In this document: piece by piece, positions 1 to 7,859 of the stretch
Layout: every line of letters begins with the position of its first letter
Numbering within the stretch: position 1 is the first letter of the stretch
Source of the DNA: Streptomyces sp. ALI-76-A
Lineage (GTDB): Bacteria > Actinomycetota > Actinomycetes > Streptomycetales > Streptomycetaceae
Direction of reading: 5' to 3'
Length of the DNA stretch: 64,000 nt
Assembly (NCBI RefSeq): GCF_030287445.1
Contig: NZ_JASVWB010000002.1
Span: 1,736,001 to 1,800,000 of the forward strand
The notes under the pieces: generated by a model
Seen by the model: the letters and a program-made list of their open reading frames with translations, nothing else
Told to the model about the DNA's origin: nothing
The model's database searches: none
Translations under genes and position numbers: made by a program

Positions 1-1
1 G

Positions 2-538
2 GCGCGGCGGGCCGGGCGGGCGCCGGTGCACCCGCGGGAGATCGCCGAGTCCGCCGCCAAGCTGGCCACCGAGCACGATCTGGTGCTGGTCGAGGGGGCG
101 GGCGGGCTGCTCGTCCGGTTCGACGCGGCGGGCGGGACCCTGGCCGACGCGGCCGAACTGCTGGCGGCGCCGGTGCTGGTGGTGGCGCCGGCGGGGCTGG
201 GCACCCTGAACGCGACGGAGCTGACGGCACGCGAACTGCGGGCGCGGGGGCTCGACCTGGCCGGGATCGTGATCGGCAGCTGGCCCGGCGCGCCGGATCT
301 GGCGGCGCGCTGCAATGTGGCGGACCTCCCGGACGTGGCCGGAGCACCGCTGCTCGGGGCCCTGCCCGCCGGGGCCGGCGCGCTCGCACCCGCCGGCTTC
401 CGTGCGGCGGCGCCGGGCTGGCTGGCACCCCGGCTGGACGGGACGTGGGACGCGGAGGCGTTCCAGCGGCGCGAGGCACCGGCACCGGCACCGGCACCGG
501 CACCGGCACCGGGAACTTCCGACACCGCCGGGGCCTGA
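2..538 (+). CDS. bioD: Dethiobiotin synthase (BioD), 5' end cut by the window
   Basis: Catalyses ATP-dependent closure of the ureido ring of dethiobiotin from 7,8-diaminopelargonate and CO2, the step before BioB in biotin synthesis. The reading frame is open to the left edge, so the N-terminal P-loop is outside the window. What is visible is the P-loop-NTPase core motif VEGAGGLLV, followed by the beta strand [20 protein letters not shown] and the GIVIGSWP region, the usual BioD order. The C-terminus is an (Ala-Pro) run coded by a GGCACC hexanucleotide repeat at about 475-511; this is strain-variable low complexity and not part of the fold. The missing 5' part and any bioA/bioB neighbours lie upstream. 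The family call is firm. Confidence 0.93.
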   Translation, partial: ARRAGRAPVHPREIAESAAKLATEHDLVLVEGAGGLLVRFDAAGGTLADAAELLAAPVLVVAPAGLGTLNATELTARELRARGLDLAGIVIGSWPGAPDLAARCNVADLPDVAGAPLLGALPAGAGALAPAGFRAAAPGWLAPRLDGTWDAEAFQRREAPAPAPAPAPAPGTSDTAGA

Positions 539-723
539 GACACCCGGCACCACCGGAACCTGATACTTCCGACGCCTGGACGCGAAATTCCACCCGACGC
601 CTCGGGACCTGAGGTTCTCCACCCCGCGTTCTTGGGGACTTCACCAGGTGCCGTGACAGCGGGGGTGCGACGGGCCCGTCCGGGGGAGAATCGGGGTGAG
701 GCCCGCCTGCGAGGGAGGTTGCC

Positions 724-1413
724 ATGCGGCTACGTTCCGCCGGTACCGCGAAGGTGTCCCGGGATCCCGTCCACCATCCGCTGTTCGCCCGCTACTACGC
801 CCGGATCAGTGTGAGCGCCGAGTCCAGGATGGGCGTGGGCGGGGTGCGTCGGAGGCTGCTCGCCGGGCTGGCCGGTCGGGTGATCGAGATCGGCGCGGGC
901 AACGGCCTGAACTTCGCGCACTACCCGGGCACGGTCTCCGAGGTGGTGGCGATCGAACCGGAGCGCGTACTGCGGCAGTTGGCGGTGGAGTCGGCCCTGC
1001 GCTGCGAGGTGCCCGTCGACGTGGTGCCGGGCGCGGCGGAGGCGCTGCCGGTCAAGAGCGAGGCCTTCGACGCGGTGGTGCTGTCCCTGGTGCTGTGCAG
1101 CGTGCGGGATGTGCCGCGCGCCCTCGGTGAGGTGCGGCGGGTGCTGCGGCCCGGGGGCCAGGTGCGGTTCTTCGAGCACGGGCGGGGCGGCGGCCGGGCG
1201 ATGACCTTCACCCAGCGCGCCCTTGACCGCACGGTGTGGCCGCCGCTGAACGGCGGCTGCCATCTGGGCCGCGACCCGGTCGCCGCGCTGCGGGACGCCG
1301 GGTTCGAACTCGGCCCCTACCGGCGGCTGTCGATGCCGGAGAACGGCCCCACCCTGCCGACGTCGTACTGCGTGCTGGGCACCGCCTGGCGCCCCGCGCT
1401 CATCGAGCGGTGA
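724..1413 (+). CDS. Class I SAM-dependent methyltransferase
   Basis: Predicted soluble methyltransferase of 229 residues. SAM-binding motif I is VIEIGAGNGLN (about residues 57-67), the acidic ribose-binding residue follows in VVAIEPE, and the later motifs are AEALPVKSEAFDAVV and LRPGGQVRFFEHG, as in the Methyltransf_11/UbiE-like group. The start is supported by GGGAGG five bases before the ATG. The substrate cannot be read from sequence; the C-terminal part (GGCHLGRDPV, FELGPYRRL) resembles small-molecule methyltransferases of the METTL7-like type. Its stop codon directly abuts the stop of the convergent toxin gene (TGATCA across 1411-1416), so the two genes share no spacer. Confidence 0.88.
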   Translation: MRLRSAGTAKVSRDPVHHPLFARYYARISVSAESRMGVGGVRRRLLAGLAGRVIEIGAGNGLNFAHYPGTVSEVVAIEPERVLRQLAVESALRCEVPVDVVPGAAEALPVKSEAFDAVVLSLVLCSVRDVPRALGEVRRVLRPGGQVRFFEHGRGGGRAMTFTQRALDRTVWPPLNGGCHLGRDPVAALRDAGFELGPYRRLSMPENGPTLPTSYCVLGTAWRPALIER

Positions 1414-1824
1414 TCAAAGGCTCCACCGGCGCAGCTCGCGCGCGATGTCGTCGACGGAGGCCTCACCGCTCTTGACCAGCCGGGCCAGTTCACGCACCTG
1501 CTCGGGCGAGGTGACGACCTTCAGACCGCTGGCGACCAGGTAGGCGTAGGCGACGGCGGACGCGAACAGGGCGTTGGAGCGCTCCAACGCCGGTACGTGG
1601 ATGAGGAGTTGCAGCAGGGCGGCGGCGGCGCGCGCCTGCGGGCTGTCGTAGACGGGGACGTCGAATATCTCCGCCTGGTGGCGGGCGACGGCCGCGACCA
1701 GCGCGCCCCAGTCGGTGACCTCGGGGTCCCCGGGGGTGTGCCGTTCGGCGAGCATCAGGAGCCAGGCCAGGTCGATGTCGAGGTGGCTCAAGGGATCAGC
1801 GGCGACCTTCGCGCGCGCCGTCAC
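1414..1824 (-). CDS. Fic/Doc-family toxin-like protein with degenerate active motif
   Basis: Second gene of a toxin-antitoxin pair. The protein keeps the Doc-like all-helical layout (IDLAWLLMLAE, DWGALVAAVARHQAEIFD, ARAAALLQLLIHVPALERSN), but where active Fic proteins have HxFxDGNKR it reads VPALERSNAL. The catalytic His and the phosphate-binding GN are absent, while the flanking helix AVAYAYLVASGLKVV aligns. I recall similar proteins annotated in Streptomyces as Fic family toxin component. The start is uncertain: GTG at 1824 has a purine-rich site about 5 nt upstream and overlaps the antitoxin by 29 nt; TTG at 1791 lies just after the antitoxin stop; a start at 1863 is also open. NMPylation or phosphotransfer is not expected from this motif. 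Confidence 0.72.
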   Translation of the reverse strand: MTARAKVAADPLSHLDIDLAWLLMLAERHTPGDPEVTDWGALVAAVARHQAEIFDVPVYDSPQARAAAALLQLLIHVPALERSNALFASAVAYAYLVASGLKVVTSPEQVRELARLVKSGEASVDDIARELRRWSL

Positions 1825-2071
1825 GGCCCTCTCCCCCGCTCGGCTTCGCTCGCGCGGGGGCACCCCCGTCGAACTCCTCGGCGAAGACGGACTCGTACTG
1901 CTTCATGAAGTCGGCGACGGCCTCGACGAAACTGTGGCCCACCTCGCCGGTGTCCTGCCGGACCAGCTCCTCGATGTAGCGGTTGACGCTCATCCCGCGG
2001 GCCAGGGCGCGCTCGCGGGCGGCGCGGGCCGTGTCCTCGTCCACGCGCACGTTCAGCTGGGTCTTCGCCAT
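1796..2071 (-). CDS. Ribbon-helix-helix antitoxin
   Basis: DNA-binding antitoxin of 91 residues. The N-terminus KTQLNVRVDEDTARAARERA followed by GMSVNRYIEELVRQ is a classic RHH fold: a beta strand that inserts in the DNA major groove, then two helices. It would dimerise, autorepress the operon and bind the downstream Fic-like protein with its C-terminal half (VEAVADFMKQYESVFAEEFDG). The ATG at 2071 is chosen because homologous RHH proteins begin M-[AS]-K-T; a longer reading to 2107 adds an unlikely Arg-rich extension. The last 23 residues (GAPARAKPSGG...) are coded by the inserted GC hairpin and look acquired. The gene is divergent from the ABC transporter operon. Confidence 0.82.
   Translation of the reverse strand: MAKTQLNVRVDEDTARAARERALARGMSVNRYIEELVRQDTGEVGHSFVEAVADFMKQYESVFAEEFDGGAPARAKPSGGEGRDGAREGRR
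1833..1860. repeat. REP-like GC hairpin in the antitoxin-toxin junction
   Basis: Perfect 7-bp arms CCCCCGC and GCGGGGG flank a 14-nt loop containing CGGCTTCGCTC. Palindromes of this type are, as I recall, scattered in many copies through Streptomyces genomes. On the minus strand the 3' arm (GGGGG) is the left part of the purine-rich stretch GGGGGAGAGGG that would be the ribosome-binding site of the toxin GTG at 1824. The hairpin also codes the low-complexity tail of the antitoxin. Confidence 0.7.
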
Positions 2072-2132
2072 ACCCCGACGCCAGCGCGCGGACGCTAGCA
2101 CCGGCAAGGGGGCCGGCCCCGGGATGGAGGGT

Positions 2133-2156
2133 GCCCCTTACACGGGTATCAGGGGC
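2133..2156. promoter_or_regulatory. Inverted repeat between antitoxin and ABC operon
   Basis: GCCCCT and AGGGGC arms separated by 12 nt (TTACACGGGTATC region) lie in the 186-nt divergent spacer. This is a plausible operator for the RHH antitoxin or for the ABC operon, but it could also be a transcript hairpin. No -35/-10 pair is unambiguous here; TACCCT at 2218-2223 is the best -10 candidate for the ABC operon. Confidence 0.35.
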
Positions 2157-2257
2157 CCGACCTCCGGTGGAGAGTCCCTCGGCCGCAGGGGGGATACCGG
2201 CTGTGGGCTCGGTCACACTACCCTCGGCCTCCTACGTACCGGAGCGAGGAGGCAGTC

Positions 2258-3097
2258 TTGTCCACCCCTGCTGCTCAGCACGTGCCAGGACAGGCGTCGG
2301 CCGACGGGATCGCCGCCCGGGCCCGCGGTCTGACCAAGGCGTACGGCTCGGGCGAGACGACCGTGCTGGCGCTCGACTCGGTGGACGTGGACATCGCGCG
2401 CGGCCGGTTCACCGCGGTCATGGGGCCGTCGGGGTCGGGGAAGTCCACGCTGATGCACTGTCTGGCGGGGCTCGACACCGTCTCGGCCGGTCAGGTGTGG
2501 CTCGGCGACACCGAGATCACGGGGCTGAAGGACCGCGAGCTGACCCGGCTGCGGCGGGACCGGATCGGGTTCATGTTCCAGTCGTTCAACCTGATCCCGA
2601 CGCTGAACGCGGCCGAGAACATCACCCTGCCCATGGACATCGCGGGCAAGAAGCCCGACGAGAAGTGGCTGGAGCAGGTCATCGACACGCTGGGGCTGCG
2701 GGACCGGCTCAAGCACCGGCCGTCGCAGCTCTCCGGCGGCCAGCAGCAGCGGGTCGCGTGCGCGCGGGCGCTGGCCTCCCGGCCCGAGCTGATCTTCGCG
2801 GACGAGCCGACCGGCAACCTGGACTCGCGGGCGGGGCTGGAGGTCCTCGGGTTCCTGCGCGAGGCCGTCGACCAGCTCGGGCAGACCGTCGTGATGGTCA
2901 CCCACGACCCGGGCGCCGCCGCCCACTCCGACCAGGTGCTGTTCCTCGGGGACGGGCGGATCGTGGACGAGATGGAGCGGCCGACGGCGGAGGCGGTCCT
3001 CGAACGCATGAAGCGGTTCGACGTGAGCCGCGCCCCGGCCGACGGGGCTCCCAGGAGCGAGGGCCGGAGCCGGGACGCCTCCGCCGGGGAGGCCTGA
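2258..3097 (+). CDS. ABC transporter ATP-binding protein, MacB/LolD type
   Basis: Cytoplasmic ATPase of 279 residues that powers the permease coded 3 nt downstream. Walker A is GPSGSGKST (about residues 53-61), the Q-loop lies in FMFQSFNLIPTLNAAENI, the signature is LSGGQQQRVACARAL, Walker B is LIFADEPTGNLDS and the switch His is in VMVTHD. The DEPTGNLDS form and the MFQSFNL segment are typical of the LolD/MacB/FtsE branch, which works with FtsX-fold permeases in export or mechanotransmission and not in import. The TTG start has GGAGG about 7 nt upstream. After the ATPase core there is a short polar C-terminal tail (DGAPRSEGRSRDAS). Confidence 0.94.
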   Translation: MSTPAAQHVPGQASADGIAARARGLTKAYGSGETTVLALDSVDVDIARGRFTAVMGPSGSGKSTLMHCLAGLDTVSAGQVWLGDTEITGLKDRELTRLRRDRIGFMFQSFNLIPTLNAAENITLPMDIAGKKPDEKWLEQVIDTLGLRDRLKHRPSQLSGGQQQRVACARALASRPELIFADEPTGNLDSRAGLEVLGFLREAVDQLGQTVVMVTHDPGAAAHSDQVLFLGDGRIVDEMERPTAEAVLERMKRFDVSRAPADGAPRSEGRSRDASAGEA

Positions 3098-3100
3098 CCC

Positions 3101-5668
3101 GTGCTGAAGGCGACGCTCCGCAGTTTCCTCGCACACAAGGGACGCCTGCTGCTGTCGGCACTGGCCGTGATGCTGTCCGTGGCGTTCGTGGCGGGCAGCC
3201 TGATCTTCTCCGACACGCTCAGCCGGACCTTCGACCGGCTCTTCGCCACGACCGCGCCGAATGTCACCGTCAGCCCGAAGGAGACCCTGGACGAGGCGGT
3301 GCCGTCCGGGATGACGGTCACGCTGCCGGCCGCGCTCGCGGAGCGGGTGGCCCGGGTCGACGGAGTCGCCGAGGCGCGCGCGGACGCCGAGGCGGCGAAC
3401 ATCACCGTCGTCGACAGCGAGAACGAGTCCGTCGGCCCGACCACGGGCGCCCCCACGATCGGCACCGACTGGAGCCCCGACCGACGCAGCCCCGTCGAGC
3501 TCACCTCCGGCCGCGCACCGCGCGGGCCGGGCGAGGCGCTGCTCGACTCGGAGTCCGCCGACCGCCGGGACGTGGAGATCGGGGACACACTCACCGTGAT
3601 CGCGGGCCCGGGCTCGTTCAAGGTCGAGGTCGTGGGCATCGTCACGTTCACCACCACCAACCCCGGCGCCGCGCTGGTCTACCTCGACACCCCGACCGCG
3701 CAGTCCAAGCTGCTGGGCGACGCGAAGGCCGCCACGAGCATCTCGGTGGACGCCGAGGAGGGCGTGAGCGACGCGCGGCTGAAGGAGCGGGTGGCCGCCG
3801 CGCTGGGCGCGGACCGCTTCGAGTACCGCACCGCCGACGAGCAGGCCGAGTCGGACGTCCAGCAGCTGGGCGGATTCCTCGACGTCATCAAGTACGTGAT
3901 GCTCGGGTTCGCCGGGATCGCCGTGCTGGTCGGCGTGTTCCTGATCGTCAACACCTTCTCGATGCTGATCGCCCAGCGCACCCGCGAACTGGGTCTGCTG
4001 CGCGCGCTCGGCGCCGACCGGCGCCAGGTCCGCCGCTCGGTCCTCACCGAGGCGCTGCTGCTCGGTCTGGTCGGCTCCACGCTGGGCCTGGCCACCGGCA
4101 TCGGGCTCGCGGCCGGGCTCATCGCACTCATGAACACGCTCGGCATGAACATCAGGTCGAGCGAGATGGTCATCGGCTGGGGCACGCCCGTGGCGGCGTA
4201 CGTCGTCGGTGTCGGCGTCACCTTCGTCGCCGCCTATCTCCCGGCCCGGCGCGCGGCGGGCGTCTCCCCGATGGCGGCCCTCGCGGACGCGGAGATCGCC
4301 GGCATCGGCCGGCCGCTGCGGACGCGCGCGATCGTCGGAGCCGTCGTCGGGGTGGCCGGCACGGCGGCGCTCGTGGGCTGCGCCCTCGCGTCCGCGACCG
4401 GGCCGGCGGCCTCCCTGCTGGCCCTCGGCGTCGTCCTGACCCTGGTGGCCACCGTGATCGCGGGCCCGCTGCTGGTGCGGCCGGTGATCCGGGTGCTCGG
4501 CGGGGCCTTCCCCGCGCTGTTCGGGTCGATCGGCCGGATGAGCCAGCGCAACGCGCTGCGCAATCCGCGCCGCACCGGCGCCACCGCCGCCGCGCTGATG
4601 GTGGGCCTCGCCCTGGTCGGCGGGATGTCGGTGGCGAGCGCGTCGATGACCGAGTCCTTCGACCAGCAGATCGACAAGACGCTGGGCGCCGACTACGTGA
4701 TCCAGAACGGCAACTTCCTGCCCTTCCCGCGCGAACTCACCGACGCGGTGCGCGACACCCCGGGCGCCGGGCTCGTCGTCCGCTCCCGGTTCACCCCGGT
4801 CGCGGTCCGGCTGCCGGACGGCGACCGGGTCGAGACGACCGCCGCGGCCTACGATCCGCAGCTCGACGAGGTCGCCCGCATCACGTACGCGAAGGGCGAC
4901 AGCACGGCGGCGCTCGCGCCCGGCCGGATCGCCATGGACGTGGGCTTCGCGCGTGACCACGGTGTCCGGGTCGGCAGCGCGATCCCCGTCGAGTTCCAGG
5001 GCGGACGCACCACCGAACTGACGGTGGGCGCCCTCACCGACCAGGACCAGGCCGAGGGGTTCGGCACCCAGGGCGGCCTGTACTTCGGCCTGGCCACCCT
5101 GGAGAGGTTCGCGCCGGGCGGGCAGGACTCCGCGCTGTACGTGAACGCCGCGTCCGGGACCAGCGACGACGACCTGCGCGCGAACCTGGAGCGGACGCTC
5201 GACCCGTATCCGCAGGTACAGGTGCGCGACCTCGCCGACTACAAGGAACTGATCCACGACCAGATCGCGGTCCTGCTCTACCTGGTGTACGCGCTGCTCG
5301 GGCTGGCGATCGTCATCGCGGTCCTCGGGGTGGTCAACACCCTCGCCCTGTCGGTCGTGGAGCGGACCCGGGAGATCGGGCTGCTGCGGGCCATCGGGCT
5401 GGCCAGGCGCCAGCTGCGCCGGATGATCCGGCTGGAGTCGGTGGTGATCGCGGTGTTCGGAGCGGTGCTGGGGCTCGCCCTGGGGCTGGTGTGGGGCGTG
5501 TGCACCCAGCAGGTACTGGCGTTGCAGGGCATGAACGCGCTGGCCGTTCCGTGGACCACGATCGTCGCGGTGGTGGTCGGCTCGGCGGTGGTGGGCGTCG
5601 TGGCGGCGCTGCTGCCCGCGTTGCGCGCGTCGCGCATGAACGTGCTGGCGGCCATCGCGCACGAGTGA
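3101..5668 (+). CDS. FtsX-fold ABC transporter permease, duplicated domain
   Basis: Membrane partner of the preceding ATPase, 855 residues. One transmembrane segment near residues 20-38 anchors a large extracytoplasmic domain. A first FtsX block follows at about 260-385 (KYVMLGFAGIAVLVGVFLIV, then the cytoplasmic coupling motif RTRELGLLRALGADRRQV), then two helices, a second extracytoplasmic domain (about 500-710), and a second FtsX block (about 720-850) with the matching motif RTREIGLLRAIGLARRQLRRM. This two-block layout is that of large actinobacterial efflux permeases annotated with FtsX domains. The GTG start follows the ATPase stop by 3 nt, so the two are translationally linked. The substrate is unknown; lipid, peptide or antibiotic export are family possibilities. 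Confidence 0.92.
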   Translation: MLKATLRSFLAHKGRLLLSALAVMLSVAFVAGSLIFSDTLSRTFDRLFATTAPNVTVSPKETLDEAVPSGMTVTLPAALAERVARVDGVAEARADAEAANITVVDSENESVGPTTGAPTIGTDWSPDRRSPVELTSGRAPRGPGEALLDSESADRRDVEIGDTLTVIAGPGSFKVEVVGIVTFTTTNPGAALVYLDTPTAQSKLLGDAKAATSISVDAEEGVSDARLKERVAAALGADRFEYRTADEQAESDVQQLGGFLDVIKYVMLGFAGIAVLVGVFLIVNTFSMLIAQRTRELGLLRALGADRRQVRRSVLTEALLLGLVGSTLGLATGIGLAAGLIALMNTLGMNIRSSEMVIGWGTPVAAYVVGVGVTFVAAYLPARRAAGVSPMAALADAEIAGIGRPLRTRAIVGAVVGVAGTAALVGCALASATGPAASLLALGVVLTLVATVIAGPLLVRPVIRVLGGAFPALFGSIGRMSQRNALRNPRRTGATAAALMVGLALVGGMSVASASMTESFDQQIDKTLGADYVIQNGNFLPFPRELTDAVRDTPGAGLVVRSRFTPVAVRLPDGDRVETTAAAYDPQLDEVARITYAKGDSTAALAPGRIAMDVGFARDHGVRVGSAIPVEFQGGRTTELTVGALTDQDQAEGFGTQGGLYFGLATLERFAPGGQDSALYVNAASGTSDDDLRANLERTLDPYPQVQVRDLADYKELIHDQIAVLLYLVYALLGLAIVIAVLGVVNTLALSVVERTREIGLLRAIGLARRQLRRMIRLESVVIAVFGAVLGLALGLVWGVCTQQVLALQGMNALAVPWTTIVAVVVGSAVVGVVAALLPALRASRMNVLAAIAHE

Positions 5669-5772
5669 GGACGCGTACGGGCGCGCCGGACGTCTCGGCG
5701 GGTTCCGGGCCGATGGCCGTCCGGATGCCGGAACCCCGTGTCCCGGGCCGGTGCGCGTGATGGGATCACCGT

Positions 5773-6198
5773 ATGACCGAACTGCGGATACGGGCCGCGG
5801 CGCCCGACGACCTCGACGCCGTGCTGGCCTTCTGGAAGGTGGCCGCCGAGGGCACCAGCATCAGCGACGACCGGGCCGGCGTCGAGCGTCTGGTGGCCCG
5901 CGACCCCGGGGCGCTGATCCTGGCCGAGATCGACGGCGAGCTGGCCGGCACGGTGATCGCGGGTTTCGACGGCTGGCGTTGCCACCTGTACCGGCTCGCG
6001 GTGCGTCCGGACCGCCGCCGCCGGGGCGTCGGCGCCGCCCTGCTGACGGCCGCCGAGGAGAGGTTCCTCCGGCTCGGCGGACGCCGGGCGGACGCCATGG
6101 TGCTGACCCGCAACGAGACCGCGCAGCATGCGTGGCGGGCGGCCGGGTACGCGCCCGAGGAACAGTGGCGACGCTGGGTCAAGCCCCTCACGCACTAG
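5773..6198 (+). CDS. GNAT family N-acetyltransferase
   Basis: Small acetyl-CoA-dependent acetyltransferase of 141 residues. The fold is recognisable from ELRIRAAAPDDLDAVLAFW at the N-terminus, the central strand LAGTVIAGFDGW, and the acetyl-CoA pyrophosphate loop LAVRPDRRRRGVGAALL (about residues 76-92), followed by a final strand-helix (VLTRNETAQHAWRAAGYAPEEQW). The acceptor is not predictable. A leaderless transcript is possible (TGGGAT 6 nt before the ATG). The stop codon TAG is the inner part of a CTAG that forms the left end of the palindromic element immediately downstream, so the gene ends exactly where the element begins. Confidence 0.87.
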   Translation: MTELRIRAAAPDDLDAVLAFWKVAAEGTSISDDRAGVERLVARDPGALILAEIDGELAGTVIAGFDGWRCHLYRLAVRPDRRRRGVGAALLTAAEERFLRLGGRRADAMVLTRNETAQHAWRAAGYAPEEQWRRWVKPLTH

Positions 6199-6363
6199 TG
6201 CCGCGGCAGGCAACGTTTGCCCGTCAAGGAGCGGCGTCCGGTGCGTGCTCTCGGCGTGCCGGCCGGAAGCCCTCGTACTGGATGTACTCGGGCTTTCGGC
6301 CGGTGCGGCGAGAGGGCGTGCCGGGCGTCGCGACGGGGCGAACGTTGCCTGCCACGGCACTAG
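6195..6363. mobile_element. MITE-like palindromic element, copy 1 (intact)
   Basis: A 169-bp near-perfect palindrome. The left end starts CTAGTGCCG and the right end finishes CGGCACTAG; the outer 28 bp match in 26 positions and pairing continues, with small bulges, to a central region containing CCTCGTACTGG and TACTCGGGC. It holds no transposase. CTAG at both ends could be a target-site duplication (IS5-group elements commonly use YTAR targets) or part of the ends. It begins within the stop codon of the GNAT gene. A decayed relative is at 11912-12110; read on the minus strand the two give related peptides (EGFRPARREHAP and DEDFRPAHRERAP), which confirms common origin. It may also act as a bidirectional terminator. 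Confidence 0.8.
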
Positions 6364-6524
6364 GTTCCGGTCCGCCGGTCACACTGTTTTGCCCATCCTT
6401 TACCCTGGGTGGGCCACTCGGTCCTCCATGAAAGGTGTGAGCGTCCGCCCATGGGCGAGCCTCCCAGTACGCGACATCGCGCGATCCTCCCCGCACTGCC
6501 CGATCATGGGACGGAGGTGAACCG

Positions 6525-7859
6525 ATGACCGAAGTGCTCCTCCTGCTGGTGGCGATCCTGCTCTCGCTCGCCTGTGGCGCCTTCGTCGCCGCGGAGTTCT
6601 CGCTGACCACCGTCGACCGCGGCGAGCTGGAACGCGCCGCGGAGCGTGGCGAGCGGGGAGCGGCCGGGGCCCTGAAGGCAGTGCGGAACCTGACCTTCCA
6701 GCTCTCCGGCGCGCAGCTCGGCATCACGGTCACCAACCTGGTGGTCGGCATGCTCGCCGAGCCGTCGATCGCCGCGCTGATCGCGAGTCCGCTCCGGTCG
6801 CTGGGCGTCTCCCGGTCCACGGCGAGCTCGCTCGCCCTGGTGCTGGGTACGGCCCTGTCGACCGTGTTCCTGATGGTCGTCGGCGAGCTGGTGCCCAAGA
6901 ACTGGGCGATCTCCTCGCCGCTGGCCGTGGCCAAGCGGGTGGGCAACGCGCAGCGCTGGTTCTCCGCCGCCTTCCGCCCCTTCATCACCCACCTCAACAA
7001 CACCGCCAACCGCGCGGTACGCCTCTTCGGCCTGGAGCCCGCCGAGGAGCTGGCCTCCGCCCGCGGACCCCAGGAACTGGCCGCGCTGGCCCGGCACTCG
7101 GCCCGGGAGGGCGCCCTGGAGCCGGACACCGCCGAACTGTTCGTGCGGACGCTGAACCTGGCCGACCTGACCGCGGAGAACGTGATGACACCGCGCGTGC
7201 AGGTCATCGCCCTGGAGGTCCAGGCGACCTGCGAGGACGTGGCGAACGCGACCAGGGCGACGGGCCTGTCCCGGTTCCCGGTCTACCGCGGCAGCCTCGA
7301 CTCGGTCGTGGGCACCGCCCACATCAAGGACGTCCTGGCGATTCCCGCCGACCGCAGGCCCCGGGTCCGGGTCTCCGAGATGATGCGTGAGCCGCTGCTG
7401 GTGCCGGAGTCGCTCACCGTCGACCGGCTGCTGGACCGGCTGTCCGGCAAGCGGACGATGGCCGTCGTCATCGACGAGTACGGCGGTACGGCGGGCGTGG
7501 CCACCCTGGAGGACATCGTCGAGGAGGTCGTCGGCGAGGTGCGGGACGAGCACGACCCGCACGAGACACCCGACCTTGCCCCGGCCGGCAGCGACGACGA
7601 GGGCCGCATCCTCTACTCCGCCGACGGCTCCGCCCGCATCGACCAGCTCGCGCGCGTCGGCCTGCGGGCACCCGAGGGACCGTACGAGACCCTGGCCGGC
7701 CTCGTCGCCACCGAGCTGGGCCGGATCCCCGCCGTCGGTGACCGGGTCGAGGTCGCGCACTGGCTGCTGGACGTGGTGGACGCGTCGGGCCGCAGAGCCG
7801 CGCGGCTGCTGCTGCACGCCCCGGCGCACGAGCACGAGACGGAGGTGGAGGGCGCGTGA
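6525..7859 (+). CDS. CNNM/CorC-HlyC family membrane protein (hemolysin family)
   Basis: Integral membrane protein of 444 residues. Residues 1 to about 185 are the DUF21/CNNM transmembrane domain (LLLVAILLSLACGAFVAAEF, LVLGTALSTVFLMVVGELVPKN). About 200-335 is a CBS-domain pair (MTPRVQVIALEV, SRFPVYRGSLDSVVGTAHIKD, MAVVIDEYGGTAGVATLEDI) and about 350-430 is the CorC_HlyC C-terminal domain. Family members are implicated in Mg2+/Co2+ efflux or Na+/Mg2+ exchange, with the CBS pair sensing nucleotides; the hemolysin name is historical. The ATG follows GGAGG at good distance. Its stop overlaps the next gene by 4 nt, so the two are an operon of paralogues. Confidence 0.93.
   Translation: MTEVLLLLVAILLSLACGAFVAAEFSLTTVDRGELERAAERGERGAAGALKAVRNLTFQLSGAQLGITVTNLVVGMLAEPSIAALIASPLRSLGVSRSTASSLALVLGTALSTVFLMVVGELVPKNWAISSPLAVAKRVGNAQRWFSAAFRPFITHLNNTANRAVRLFGLEPAEELASARGPQELAALARHSAREGALEPDTAELFVRTLNLADLTAENVMTPRVQVIALEVQATCEDVANATRATGLSRFPVYRGSLDSVVGTAHIKDVLAIPADRRPRVRVSEMMREPLLVPESLTVDRLLDRLSGKRTMAVVIDEYGGTAGVATLEDIVEEVVGEVRDEHDPHETPDLAPAGSDDEGRILYSADGSARIDQLARVGLRAPEGPYETLAGLVATELGRIPAVGDRVEVAHWLLDVVDASGRRAARLLLHAPAHEHETEVEGA

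Noticed and set aside
2213..5662. Long minus-strand open frame opposite the ABC permease
   Set aside because: It is His/Arg/Gln-rich and mirrors the real gene in the plus strand; such shadow frames are normal in DNA of this G+C content. The same applies to the frames opposite purB, the MocR gene and sbcC.
6364..6524. M-box (Mg2+) riboswitch before the CNNM/CorC pair
   Set aside because: Fragments such as AGGTG and CTGCCC...ATGGGAC recall the M-box, but the spacing and the paired helices do not fit and the region is too short. Only a covariance search could revive it.
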